Shown here piece by piece: positions 27,988 to 38,451 of a DNA stretch of 64,000 nucleotides (position 1 is the first letter of the stretch; each line of letters opens with the position of its first letter). The notes beneath the pieces were generated by a model. It was not told the DNA's origin. It searched no databases and saw only the letters and a program-made list of their open reading frames with translations. The stretch lies in assembly GCF_019720915.1 (NCBI RefSeq), contig NZ_JAHKSI010000002.1, positions 186,001 to 250,000 of the forward strand, read 5' to 3'. Position numbers and translations under genes: made by a program. The DNA is from Alkalihalobacillus sp. TS-13. GTDB taxonomy: Bacteria > Bacillota > Bacilli > Bacillales > Fictibacillaceae.

Positions 27988-29664
27988 TCAAATCGCTGTC
28001 TCAGGATCCTCCAGATCCATCGGTGTCGTAGAGTGGGTCAGATGTTCTTCAAGTTCGACCTCATAAATCTGTTTCTCATCATCTGTCCAGCCTAATTGTA
28101 CTGCCATTGATTCGATGACTGGCGTTTTCCACTTGAAGACCCATTCGATATCGAAAAAGAGTGCTCCGGTCCGACGGATGAAGAAATCAATCGGTTTGGT
28201 TGCCATTTCTTCATCTATGCTGTATTGCAAAACAGCCCGTAAATACTTCGGCATTCCATCTCCATCTTCCAACCCTTTGTAGATTTCATAAATTGGATCA
28301 ATGTTCGAACCATAGCGTTGGACGAGGATTTCTGCCAGCTTTTCCTTCAGTCCCAGCTTCATGCCTTGCTCAACTTTAGATTTTTTAAAAGTCTCAAATC
28401 CACCTGAACCGCCGACGTCACCACCTGAGATCGGCAAGTGTTTCGTATTGCATCCTGGATAAGTGCCGACTCCCTCTTCCCTCAATTGTTCTGTAGTAAG
28501 GTTGACGATGCTGTCAGCCATTTTACGGTATCCTGTCAATTTCCCGCCTGCAATCGTGATCAAGCCAGAATTCGAAATGAAGATTTCATCTTTACGTGAG
28601 ATCTCTGACGGGTCCTTTCCTTCCTCATGGATAAGCGGTCGCAATCCTGCCCAGCTTGACTCCACATCCTCAGTAGTTATTTTTAAGTCGGGGAACATGA
28701 AGTCGATTGCGCCTAACACGTACTCACGGTCTTCATTTGTCATTCTTGGTTTAGCGATATTTTCGTTGTACGTCGTATCGGTCGTCCCCACATACGTCTT
28801 ACCATCTCTCGGAATCGCGAAAACCATCCGTCCATCCGGTGTATCAAAATAGATTGCCTGCTGCAAAGGAAAACGTTCCTGGTCGAAGACGAGATGAATC
28901 CCTTTCGTCAAATGTAACGTCTTCCCTTCCTTCGACTTGTCGCGATCCCTCAATGTATCAACCCAAGGGCCAGCTGCATTGATGATTTTTTTCGTACGGA
29001 CCTTATATGTTCCACCACCAAGTTGATCCTTTAAGACAACCCCGACAGCTCGCCCGTTTTCATAGATAAAATCTTCCACTTTTACATAATTGGCTGCGTT
29101 GACGCCATGTTCGACTGCTTTCTTAAGAACTTCAATCGTAAGGCGGGCATCGTCGGTACGGTATTCGACGTAGTAGCCGCCGCCCTTCAAGCCTTCCTTT
29201 TTCAAAGTCGGTTCTTTCTCAAGCGTTTCTGTAGCACTCAGCATTTTCCTTCGTTCTCCTCGTTTCACGCCTGCTAAAAAATCATAAACCAGCAGGCCGA
29301 TCGAGGTGCTGAATTTTCCGAACGTCCCGCCTTTATAAATCGGCAGCAGCATCCATTCCGGCGTCGTGACATGTGGTCCATTTTCATAGACGATCGCGCG
29401 TTCTTTACCGACTTCTGCAACCATCTTGATTTCAAACTGCTTTAGGTACCGAAGTCCACCATGCACCAATTTTGTTGAGCGGCTGGACGTTCCCGCGGCA
29501 AAATCCTGCATGTCGACAAGGGCTGTTTTCATGCCTCGGGTTGCAGCGTCCAGTGCTACACCAGCACCTGTAATGCCACCTCCGATAACGAACACATCGT
29601 ATTCTTCTTGTTCCATAGCTTCTAATTTCTCTATTCGGTCTCTGCTTGAAAATGAAGGTTTCAT
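27988..29664 (-). CDS. glpD: Glycerol-3-phosphate dehydrogenase (FAD)
   Basis: 558 residues from ATG at 29664, eight bases after AAAAGGAG; a GTG nine bases earlier overlaps that site. Oxidises glycerol 3-phosphate to DHAP at the membrane and passes electrons to quinone. The FAD-binding start is YDVFVIGGGITGAGVALDAATRG; TKLVHGGLRYLKQFE and GGKLTGYRKMAD are GlpD signatures, and the length (about 555) is normal. It follows glpK but has its own leader with a GlpP-type hairpin. C-terminal accessory domain is complete. Confidence 0.97.
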   Translation of the reverse strand: MKPSFSSRDRIEKLEAMEQEEYDVFVIGGGITGAGVALDAATRGMKTALVDMQDFAAGTSSRSTKLVHGGLRYLKQFEIKMVAEVGKERAIVYENGPHVTTPEWMLLPIYKGGTFGKFSTSIGLLVYDFLAGVKRGERRKMLSATETLEKEPTLKKEGLKGGGYYVEYRTDDARLTIEVLKKAVEHGVNAANYVKVEDFIYENGRAVGVVLKDQLGGGTYKVRTKKIINAAGPWVDTLRDRDKSKEGKTLHLTKGIHLVFDQERFPLQQAIYFDTPDGRMVFAIPRDGKTYVGTTDTTYNENIAKPRMTNEDREYVLGAIDFMFPDLKITTEDVESSWAGLRPLIHEEGKDPSEISRKDEIFISNSGLITIAGGKLTGYRKMADSIVNLTTEQLREEGVGTYPGCNTKHLPISGGDVGGSGGFETFKKSKVEQGMKLGLKEKLAEILVQRYGSNIDPIYEIYKGLEDGDGMPKYLRAVLQYSIDEEMATKPIDFFIRRTGALFFDIEWVFKWKTPVIESMAVQLGWTDDEKQIYEVELEEHLTHSTTPMDLEDPETAI

Positions 29665-29843
29665 CCTCTGCACTCCTTTTTAGTTGGGTCTGTCATGCTT
29701 ATTTGATGATCTTTTATAAAAAATTCACGACACTCCTGTGGAGCGTCCACGGAAAAAGGGTGAATTTCGCAATCTTCAGAACGATTTGAATTTCGATTTT
29801 CTATCTTTATCATAGGTATTGACGTCTTCTGGTTTTCATTAAA

Positions 29844-29917
29844 CAAAAAGAGACCACAACTCCCCTATAAGTACCATAGTGTTGGCTTATAAGGTGTTGC
29901 GGTCTCTCCATTTCTCC
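29844..29917 (-). promoter_or_regulatory. glpD leader: GlpP motif and terminator hairpin
   Basis: On the minus strand GGAGAAATGGAGA (29917-29905) leads into a hairpin in which GAGACCGCAAC...CTTATAAG pairs with CTTATAG...GTTGTGGTCTC (29906-29850), followed by TTTTTG. GlpP with glycerol 3-phosphate is known to prevent termination in the glpD leader of Bacillus subtilis. The same 13-nt motif, with three changes in its centre, precedes the glpF leader hairpin at 33043. Confidence 0.8.
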
Positions 29918-29955
29918 GACCAGAATATTAACTTGATTTTATCGTATCATATTTT

Positions 29956-31461
<1,506 letters not shown>

Positions 31462-32304
31462 TTATTGGATGGTTTCTTTAAGTCTTGCTGGAGATGCTTT
31501 CTCTTTTACTGGTACTTCTTTTTCACTTGTCATGTAGGCTGCTGATAACACGAGTAGAATCAGCGCTCCTACGATCCAGAAGGCTAGCGAATCGATACCA
31601 AGGAACATCCTTTTATAAAACAGGGCACCGAATACCCCGCCCAAGATCGGACCGACGATTGGGATCCATGCATATCCCCAGTCTGATGATCCTTTCCCGA
31701 CAATCGGTAATACAAAATGTGCGATTCTCGGGCCTAAGTCACGAGCTGGATTGATTGCATAACCCGTCGTACCGCCAAGTGATAGTCCGATGGCGACTAT
31801 CAAAAATCCGACAATCAACGGATTCAGTCCTTCAGTGAATTCATTCGCCCCAATCGCGAGCAATCCGAGCAAAAGGACAAAAGTCCCGATGACCTCACTT
31901 AATAGATTCGAAAAAGAATGCCTGATTGCAGGGTCTGTTGAAAAGACAGCCCGTTTCAATTCTGGTTCTTCCGTTTCTCTCCAATGCGGCAGATAATGGA
32001 AGTAAACGATGACCGCCCCAAGGAAGGCTCCGATCATCTGAGCTATGATGTATTTCGGTACTTGAGCCCATGGGAATTCCCCGATTGAGGCAAGGCCGAG
32101 TGTAACAGCAGGATTGATATGTGCCCCGCTGATTCCACCAACAGCGTAAACCGCAACTGCCACTGCAAGCCCCCATCCCATTGTAATGACGATCCAGCCG
32201 GAATCTTGTGCCTTTGTCTTCTTTAATACGACACCACCGACTACGCCACCTCCTAAAATGATCAAAATCATCGTACCCATGATTTCTGCCATAAATGTCG
32301 ACAT
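31462..32304 (-). CDS. glpF: Glycerol uptake facilitator (aquaglyceroporin)
   Basis: 280 residues from ATG at 32304 (MSTFMAEIMGT), seven bases after AGGAGG; an ATG at 32310 is too close. Six membrane helices and two half-helices carry the NPA boxes GAHINPAVTLGLAS and GYAINPARDLGPR; the Asp after the second NPAR marks a glycerol channel rather than a water channel. First structural gene of glpFK. Its probable promoter and leader hairpin are about 700 bp upstream because an R1 repeat lies between. Confidence 0.96.
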   Translation of the reverse strand: MSTFMAEIMGTMILIILGGGVVGGVVLKKTKAQDSGWIVITMGWGLAVAVAVYAVGGISGAHINPAVTLGLASIGEFPWAQVPKYIIAQMIGAFLGAVIVYFHYLPHWRETEEPELKRAVFSTDPAIRHSFSNLLSEVIGTFVLLLGLLAIGANEFTEGLNPLIVGFLIVAIGLSLGGTTGYAINPARDLGPRIAHFVLPIVGKGSSDWGYAWIPIVGPILGGVFGALFYKRMFLGIDSLAFWIVGALILLVLSAAYMTSEKEVPVKEKASPARLKETIQ

Positions 32305-32502
32305 ACTCATTCCTCCTGTGGTTGTGATGAAAACCTTTTCAAAAAAATACTTCGTTCGGATGGATCATTTGCGCAAAATGATTTAACTATATGTTCGTCA
32401 TGAACAGAGAAATTTTGACAATAACAAAAGTGCTGCATATAAATACCTGTTTTTCTAGTAAGTCTTCGTTAAGTTCTTAGGTGAGTTGAAATTTCCTTTT
32501 AG

Positions 32503-32979
32503 CGAAATTTGCGACACTCCTACGGGAAAAGCGAGCCAGGCGAGACCACCACAGCGAATTAAGGATCTTCGACTAACTGCCACCACACCCTGCGCCTGCA
32601 GTTACTCGGCGCAAAACTCCAAGGATGGTATGTAAATCCGTGTTCTTGTGGTGAACGCCGAAGCCAGCATAAGGAAAGCTTCTAAGAATTCTCATCGCAG
32701 ACACAAAGATGATTTCATTCATCCTGTGCAAGTGAACGAGGAGGCTCGCGGAAGTGGGTTAATACAGGGAAGTGATGTCTAGCTCAGCGACCAGTCACTT
32801 GGATCACTTCAAACTTCCTGCGGCGGCAACACATTGATTGACATCCTTATGAGTTAGCCCACGCAGAACCAAGTCTTTGTTTGGTTCGAGCCTCCTCGTC
32901 AGTTTTCCAGTGACCTACGTGCCTAACCGGGTCGCTTCCGCTTTTCGTTTGCCCGCGGCAAGGGAGTGAATCTCGCATA
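32503..32979. repeat. R1 long-hairpin repeat, copy B (expanded)
   Basis: Begins CGAAATTTGCGACACTCCT and ends near GGGAGTGAATCTCGC, so it is in the reverse orientation to copy C. Besides the family ends it has inner modules also present in copies C and D: GACCTACGTGCCTAACC, the hairpin module around AGTGATGTCTAGCTCAGCGA, and GTGGTGAACGCCGAAGCCAGC. It sits inside the glp transcript, between leader hairpin and glpF. Confidence 0.85.
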
Positions 32980-32992
32980 AATCAGTCAAAAG

Positions 32993-33055
32993 AAAAAATC
33001 CACACGAATCTCCCCATTCATGAAATGGGTGATACGTGTGGATCTCCTGTTCTCC
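32993..33055 (-). promoter_or_regulatory. glpF leader: GlpP motif and terminator hairpin
   Basis: On the minus strand GGAGAACAGGAGA (33055-33043) leads into ATCCACACG...CCCATT, paired with AATGGG...CGTGTGGAT (33043-32998), then TTTTTTC. This matches the arrangement before glpD and is read as the antiterminator target of GlpP. It could also end glpP transcripts. Confidence 0.8.
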
Positions 33056-33081
33056 GTCACATGACTATTAACTTGTCCACT

Positions 33082-33110
33082 AGGTTACACGATGCTGAAA
33101 ACGCTGTCAA
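33082..33110 (-). promoter_or_regulatory. glpF promoter with perfect cre site
   Basis: On the minus strand TTGACA (33110-33105), 17 bp, TAACCT (33087-33082). The plus-strand sequence TGAAAACGCTGTCA (33096-33109) matches the CcpA consensus TGWAANCGNTNWCA at every position and overlaps the -35 box, so glucose repression of glpFK is expected. Confidence 0.8.
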
Positions 33111-33133
33111 TCATTATTTCCATTACAATCACA

Positions 33134-33682
33134 TTACAAATGTTTCCAAAGCTCCGTCCTCGAGGTCGTGACCGCTGTCGCACCAGCATCCAGAGCTCTT
33201 TCCACATCATCGATCGTCCGGATCAAGCCACCTGCTAAAATGGGAATTCCTGTATTTTCATGAACCTCCGTAATAATTGGAGGCATAATGCCCGGAAGGA
33301 CTTCGATATAGTCCGGCTTCGTTTTTTCAAGCAATGAATAGCTCTTTTTCAAGGCACTTGAGTCGAGGAGAAACAGCCTTTGGATCGCGAGAAGTCCTTT
33401 TTTCTTCGCGGTCAGAATGACACTCGCTCTCGTAGAAATGAGGCCATCCACTTTGAATTCCTGTGCAAGGAATTCAGCAGCATGGTCGTCATTTTTCAAA
33501 CCCTGGATCAGGTCCACATGGACAAGCAGCTTCTTCCCATGGTGCTTAGTTGTCTTAGAGAGACTCTTCAACTGGCTGATGTGACTATCCAGCAACACAA
33601 GATATTCATAATTGCTTTCCAATAATTTCTCAAAATCCTTCATATTTCGGATTGCAGGAAGGATTTTCTGATTGATCGCCAT
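33134..33682 (-). CDS. glpP: Glycerol uptake operon antiterminator
   Basis: 182 residues from ATG at 33682 behind AAGGGGTGG. Cytoplasmic RNA-binding antiterminator activated by glycerol 3-phosphate. Its TIM-barrel-like fold shows in [50 protein letters not shown] and the phosphate-binding end [30 protein letters not shown]. First gene of the glp cluster, with glpF, glpK and glpD downstream on the same strand. Targets are the leaders at 32993-33055 and 29844-29917. Confidence 0.95.
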   Translation of the reverse strand: MAINQKILPAIRNMKDFEKLLESNYEYLVLLDSHISQLKSLSKTTKHHGKKLLVHVDLIQGLKNDDHAAEFLAQEFKVDGLISTRASVILTAKKKGLLAIQRLFLLDSSALKKSYSLLEKTKPDYIEVLPGIMPPIITEVHENTGIPILAGGLIRTIDDVERALDAGATAVTTSRTELWKHL

Positions 33683-33895
33683 GCGTTCCACCCCTTTTTA
33701 GATGTTTCCATTTTAGTCATTGAAACGGAAAAATACAATTTCAAACATACACTCCTATTCCATTAGTAGTACACCACTGTAGGTCCTTCAAATAAACCTG
33801 ATAGGCTGTTGTCAGTATTTGCAGGTTTATGTAAAGGAGACCGTGATTTACTGGAGAAAAATGCTGTTAATACAATTTTCAGGGGAGGAGTCATT

Positions 33896-36800
33896 TTGAA
33901 AAAACGAAGTCTACTAACTGTGTTAAGTCTAACATTGCTCGCAGGACAGGTCCTTATGACAAGTGGTGGAAATGCAGCACAATCCACTGGCTCGATAAAT
34001 GAAACAGATGAACATCATCATTCCATTGTGGAAGATGTCCGTGATGCTGCGGATCGGGTTTTACCAACGGAAGTCCAGCTTGAAGCAGCAGATACACTCA
34101 TCAAGAATGCTGGTGCTGGAACGAAGATTGAATGGAACAGTCTCTTCGGAACTCCCTCTACCATCATAAAAGAAAGGGGCTATCTTACAGAGGGTTCGAA
34201 TGAGGATGCAGAAACCGTAGCAAGTAACTGGCTGAAAGAGAATGCGGCGCTTTTCGGTTTATCTTCAGCAGAAATTGATACGCTGAATGTGATCCGAGAC
34301 TATGCAATGAAAGACACAGGACTTCACCCGGTGACATTCCAGCAGACGTTTGATGGAATCGAATCGGTTTATGGGGGACGGATCATTGTCGCTGTCAATA
34401 AAGACGGTAAAATTTTATCGGTAACAAGCAACGTGAGCCGATCGAAATCGGTTGCTGGAGACTTCGTCCTTTCTTCGGCCGACGCGCTGAAAAAAGCAGT
34501 CGAACTTGAAGCAGGAGATTTAGAGTACAAACCTGAATCTCTTGGAACGGAACATGGCTGGGACGTTTTCGATGGCGGTGACGTCCTTCCTGCAAAACAA
34601 CGGGTTAAAAAAGCCACATTTGTAACGTCTGATGGAGTCCGCCCAGCTTACCGTGTCCTTTTCATTGAAGAGCTGAATGAAGGGTACGAGCTTGTTATAG
34701 ATGCAGAAACTGGTGAACGGCTTTACAAACGTTCCCTTGTCGACTATTTGCTGGAACCAGAGGGTTTGATTTTTGAAAATTATCCTGGAGCAGCACAAGG
34801 TGGCAACCAAGTTGTCAAATCGTTCAAAGGAGATCCGGATGCCTCCCCACAAGGCTGGCTTCTTCCGGGTACAGATCTCGGTGTGACGACATTCGGAAAC
34901 AACGCGAATTCATTTGCGAACTGGAGCAACTTTCTGGTTCCTGTCGATCAAGCCGTACGACCGGTTGCACCGACTGGCGAATTCAGTTTCACTTTTAAAA
35001 ATTCATGGCAGGAAACCGAAGGTCAGACCGTTCCTCCATCTTACGCTGATGATCTCAACAGCGCAGCGACCAACTTGTTTTACCATCATAACCTGTTCCA
35101 TGATTACTACTACAATCTAGGATGGGTTGAAGAGGCAGGTAACATGCAATATTCGAACTTCGGAAAAGGCGGTGTCGACGGGGACGCGATCCTTGGTCTG
35201 GTCCAGGCTGGCGCAGTATCTGGCGGTGCACCGACTTATACTGGCCGGGACAATGCTTACATGCTGACATTGCCGGATGGAATTCCTGCATGGAGCGGCA
35301 TGTTCCTATGGGAACCGATTGCCGGTGCTTTTGAAGGTGAATATGCAGATGGGGACTTTGATGCTGGTATCATCTATCATGAATACTCCCATGCGTTGTC
35401 GAATCGTCTCGTAGCTGGGGGCGAAGCGCTCGGCAGCCACCAATCCGGTTCCATGGGCGAAGGCTGGGGAGACTGGTACGGTATGCACTATCTCGTTAAA
35501 AATGGATTGCAGGAGAAACCTGTCGTCGGCGCTTATGTGACTGGCAACGATGAGCGCGGGATCCGCAGCTATTCCCTTGACGATGCCCCGTATAACTACG
35601 GAGATATTGGGTATGACATCGTCGGTCCTGAAGTCCACTCTGACGGGGACATATGGGCAGCGATCTTATGGCATATGAGAGAAGAATTGATTGAACGGTA
35701 CGGTAAAGAAGAGGGTGAATCCGTTGCGGAACATTTGGTCATTGATGCGATGCCGATTTCAGTACCGGATCCATCGATGAAGGATATGCGGACAGCGATC
35801 ATTGCAGCAGACTTCGAGCGTTATGACGGCGAGCATTATGATGCATTGTGGACTGCTTTCGCGCAACGAGGACTAGGTGCTGACGCTCAATCAAACGGAG
35901 GAGATGATACGGATCCAGTTCCTGCATTCAATCACCCGGATGGCGAGCGTAACGGACAGCTTGTCGGTAAAGTGATCAATGCATCTACGAATCAACCAAT
36001 CTCGGATGCTCGCATTATGATTGGAGAGTTCGAGGCACGCACAACCCCTGTCTCCATTACAGGTGAAAAAGGTAGTTTTGCAACGTATATGGTGGGAGGT
36101 ACCTATGACATCACCATCCAGGCCAAAGGATTCGGTTCACGAACAATCCGTGATGTCGAAATCAAGCCTGGCGAGAAAAATCGATTAGCGTTCGAATTAT
36201 CGCCGAACGTTGCTTCCTCCTTCAATGGTGCAGCGATAAACAGTGTGTCTGGTGAATCCGATAGTAATCCTGTCAAACTCGCGATCGACGATACAGAAGC
36301 TAGTGTTTACGCATCAGATACGCAGGAAAATGGATTCAAAGGTTCAGAGTTTGTCGTTGATCTGGCTGGAGATAAAGCCGTCGATGTGTCCCATATCCAG
36401 GTGAGTGCTGCGAAGGATGTTTCGGCAAACCGATTCGCAACCTTGAAAAACTTCAGCGTACAAGCTTCTGTCGATGGTGAAAACTGGACGACTGTAGCCC
36501 GGGATGCATTCGACGCTCAAAAACCGAGACCGACTATCGCAGACTTGCATTACCGTGGATTCGATCTGGAAGAACCGGTTCAGGCGAAATACCTGAAATT
36601 TGTAGCGCACAGCGCGCAAGACAATTCAAAAGGGTATGTCCAAGTCGCAGAGCTTCAAGCCTTCTCAGAAGGTAAAGCGAAAATCGAGCCGATCGTGGAG
36701 GAACCTACGGAACCATTTGTGACTGAAGGAACGGTCCAAGCGGGTAATGCCGGAACTGGGATCGGCAGCCTGGCAGGGGTTCCTGCGACCCTAGCTGTTA

Positions 36801-37105
36801 CGGAAAATGAATTCGTAACGACGCAAAACCCTGAGCCAGCATCCCAGGGCGTAGATGGATATGTTGTCAGCCTGCCTGAAGAATTTGGTGACGGAATCCA
36901 CAATTTCATGCTGGAAGGCTCAAGTGAGAGCGATTATGATTACGACGTCTATTTCTACAATGGAAACTTCGAGTTGATCGGTGGCGTCGCAACTGCTGGT
37001 GCCAACGAAACCGGCGTGATCCCCGGCGGCACCAAATACGTTTACGTCGGCCTCTACTCTGGCGCCAATGTTCCATTCACATTTACAGCAACAAGCCCAT
37101 ATTAA
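33896..37105 (+). CDS. Secreted M36 (fungalysin-type) metalloprotease
   Basis: 1069 residues from TTG at 33896, chosen because GGGGAGGAG precedes it and a signal peptide (LKKRSLLTVLSLTLLAGQVLMTSGG) begins there. An FTP/propeptide region comes first (to about 270), then the fungalysin domain with the zinc site HEYSH at residues 495-499 and the third ligand in MGEGWGDW near 522. After it come a carboxypeptidase-regulatory-like domain (LVGKVINASTNQPISDARI), a discoidin-type domain and a C-terminal prepeptidase-like domain. No LPXTG anchor, so it is released. The gene lies between inverted R1 copies B and C. Confidence 0.92.
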   Translation: MKKRSLLTVLSLTLLAGQVLMTSGGNAAQSTGSINETDEHHHSIVEDVRDAADRVLPTEVQLEAADTLIKNAGAGTKIEWNSLFGTPSTIIKERGYLTEGSNEDAETVASNWLKENAALFGLSSAEIDTLNVIRDYAMKDTGLHPVTFQQTFDGIESVYGGRIIVAVNKDGKILSVTSNVSRSKSVAGDFVLSSADALKKAVELEAGDLEYKPESLGTEHGWDVFDGGDVLPAKQRVKKATFVTSDGVRPAYRVLFIEELNEGYELVIDAETGERLYKRSLVDYLLEPEGLIFENYPGAAQGGNQVVKSFKGDPDASPQGWLLPGTDLGVTTFGNNANSFANWSNFLVPVDQAVRPVAPTGEFSFTFKNSWQETEGQTVPPSYADDLNSAATNLFYHHNLFHDYYYNLGWVEEAGNMQYSNFGKGGVDGDAILGLVQAGAVSGGAPTYTGRDNAYMLTLPDGIPAWSGMFLWEPIAGAFEGEYADGDFDAGIIYHEYSHALSNRLVAGGEALGSHQSGSMGEGWGDWYGMHYLVKNGLQEKPVVGAYVTGNDERGIRSYSLDDAPYNYGDIGYDIVGPEVHSDGDIWAAILWHMREELIERYGKEEGESVAEHLVIDAMPISVPDPSMKDMRTAIIAADFERYDGEHYDALWTAFAQRGLGADAQSNGGDDTDPVPAFNHPDGERNGQLVGKVINASTNQPISDARIMIGEFEARTTPVSITGEKGSFATYMVGGTYDITIQAKGFGSRTIRDVEIKPGEKNRLAFELSPNVASSFNGAAINSVSGESDSNPVKLAIDDTEASVYASDTQENGFKGSEFVVDLAGDKAVDVSHIQVSAAKDVSANRFATLKNFSVQASVDGENWTTVARDAFDAQKPRPTIADLHYRGFDLEEPVQAKYLKFVAHSAQDNSKGYVQVAELQAFSEGKAKIEPIVEEPTEPFVTEGTVQAGNAGTGIGSLAGVPATLAVTENEFVTTQNPEPASQGVDGYVVSLPEEFGDGIHNFMLEGSSESDYDYDVYFYNGNFELIGGVATAGANETGVIPGGTKYVYVGLYSGANVPFTFTATSPY

Positions 37106-37115
37106 AAAGCGTTGG

Positions 37116-37158
37116 AAAAAGCGGCTTTCGAAGGTTACATCCTTCGGACCGCTTTTTT
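37116..37158 (+). terminator. Terminator of the M36 protease gene
   Basis: AAAAAGCGG with CGAAGG pairs with CCTTCG and CCGCTTTTTT, followed by CTTTTTT. Confidence 0.88.
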
Positions 37159-37203
37159 CTTTTTTAAGATAATTCTTTAGTTTTAAGCTCTAATTGATTT
37201 TTG

Positions 37204-37606
37204 CGAAATCCACTCCCTTTCCGCGGGCAAACGAAAAGCGGAAGCGACCCGGTTAGGCACGTAGGTCACTGGAAAACGGACGAGGAGGCTCGAACCAAAC
37301 AAAGACTTGGTTCTGCGTGGGCTAACTCATAAGGATGTCAATCAATCTGTTGCCGCCGCAGGAAGTTTGAAGTGATCCAAGTGACTGGTCGCTGAGCTAG
37401 ACATCACTTCCCTGTATTAACCCACAGGATGTGGGCTGGCTTCGACGTTCACCACAGGACGTACTTGTACAGGATGTACTGACTTCGACGTTCACCATAG
37501 GACGTGGTGGTATTTAGTCGAAGTTCATTATTTTAGTCGAAAATCCTTTAAAAGAGTGTGGGATCTCGCCTGGATCGATTTTCCAGCAGGAGTGTCGCGA
37601 ATTTCG
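37204..37606. repeat. R1 long-hairpin repeat, copy C (expanded)
   Basis: Begins CGAAATCCACTCCCTTTCCG and ends AGGAGTGTCGCGAATTTCG. Inner modules GGTTAGGCACGTAGGTCAC, GGAAGTTTGAAGTGATCC with CATCACTTCC, and a repeated ACTTCGACGTTCACCA are shared with copies B and D. It is inverted relative to copy B; the two enclose glpP and the protease gene. Confidence 0.85.
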
Positions 37607-37640
37607 GTTAAAATCAACAGAACGCTTTAACAGTGCCAAA

Positions 37641-37686
37641 AATAATAGGGAAAGGAGGCAAGAATTTGCCTCCTTTCCCTATTATT
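37641..37686. terminator. 21-bp perfect hairpin, bidirectional terminator
   Basis: AATAATAGGGAAAGGAGGCAA (37641-37661) pairs base for base with 37666-37686 around a 4-nt loop. The minus-strand tail is TTTTTGG, closing the phosphatase gene that ends at 37688. Confidence 0.85.
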
Positions 37687-37687
37687 T

Positions 37688-38230
37688 TTACTTATCCCAT
37701 AGCCGTTCCAGCTTGTGGTCATTATCCTTAAATGAAACCAGGTATACGTCCGGGTTACTGAGCTGTTTCCATTCTTCAAAACCGTATGTATCATCGAAAT
37801 GCTTCAGCAGTAAGGTCATCAAATTGCCATGCGTGACGAGAATGACATTTTGTTCTGATCGCTCTATCAGCTCAACGAACAAACTTTTTGCCCGATCCAT
37901 CGCTTCCTGACTCGATTCCCCTCCAGGCAATTTCATCGACAAATCAACAAAAGAATGGCGTAATTTTTCAAGCCAATCATCATGATTTTCCGTACTTAAA
38001 ATTCGCTCAGAAAGACGGTCATCTGTTTCCACTGACATCTTCAAGGCTTTTGCCGTCAGTTCGATTGATTGTTGCGCTCGTGTGAAAGGACTGGAGATGA
38101 TCCTGTCAATCTGGATCGTTGAGAAAAATTCCGCAAGTTCCTCTGCCTGGTTGTGCCCTTCCTCCATTAACGGGGATTCAGGCGGCTGTCCCTCAGCTTT
38201 GCAATGTCTTACTACAAATAGTTTTTCCAT
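37688..38230 (-). CDS. Histidine phosphatase (phosphoglycerate-mutase-like)
   Basis: 180 residues from ATG at 38230. The phospho-acceptor motif is FVVRHCKAEGQP (R-H-C in place of R-H-G), followed by IISSPFTRAQQSIELTA and the second catalytic His in VILVTHGNLMTLLLKH. Length fits the small cytoplasmic branch of the superfamily, whose substrates are sugar phosphates or nucleotides. It begins four bases after a small lipoprotein gene and is probably co-transcribed with it. Confidence 0.88.
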   Translation of the reverse strand: MEKLFVVRHCKAEGQPPESPLMEEGHNQAEELAEFFSTIQIDRIISSPFTRAQQSIELTAKALKMSVETDDRLSERILSTENHDDWLEKLRHSFVDLSMKLPGGESSQEAMDRAKSLFVELIERSEQNVILVTHGNLMTLLLKHFDDTYGFEEWKQLSNPDVYLVSFKDNDHKLERLWDK

Positions 38231-38234
38231 GAGC

Positions 38235-38369
38235 CTAGTCTTCCCCTTTCACTTCCTCCTCGGGAGCCGGTACATTCGGATCGCCAACCTCAACCCCGGT
38301 CTTATCCCCTGGTCCGCTGCACCCGGTAATGATGATCAAACCGATTAAAATCATACTGATTCTTTTCAA
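38235..38369 (-). CDS. Small lipoprotein, 44 residues
   Basis: TTG at 38369 follows AAGGAGTGGAGCCT and the stop TAG is at 38237-38235. The protein starts with a basic pair and a hydrophobic stretch ending in a lipobox: MKRISMILIGLIIITGC, with Cys17 as the lipid site. The remainder is acidic and Pro-rich (VPAPEEEVKGED). It ends four bases before the phosphatase start. No family recognised, but ribosome site, lipobox and tight spacing support it. Confidence 0.65.
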   Translation of the reverse strand: MKRISMILIGLIIITGCSGPGDKTGVEVGDPNVPAPEEEVKGED

Positions 38370-38451
38370 AGGCTCCACTCCTTACCAACGAGTTTAACGG
38401 AAATCTCCGTTTCTCGTAATTAATCTGGCCAGTTGTAAAGCTGCAGAAAAA

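Noticed and set aside
32503-37606. Composite transposon formed by R1 copies B and C
   Set aside because: No transposase gene lies between or within them, and the enclosed genes are ordinary chromosomal ones.
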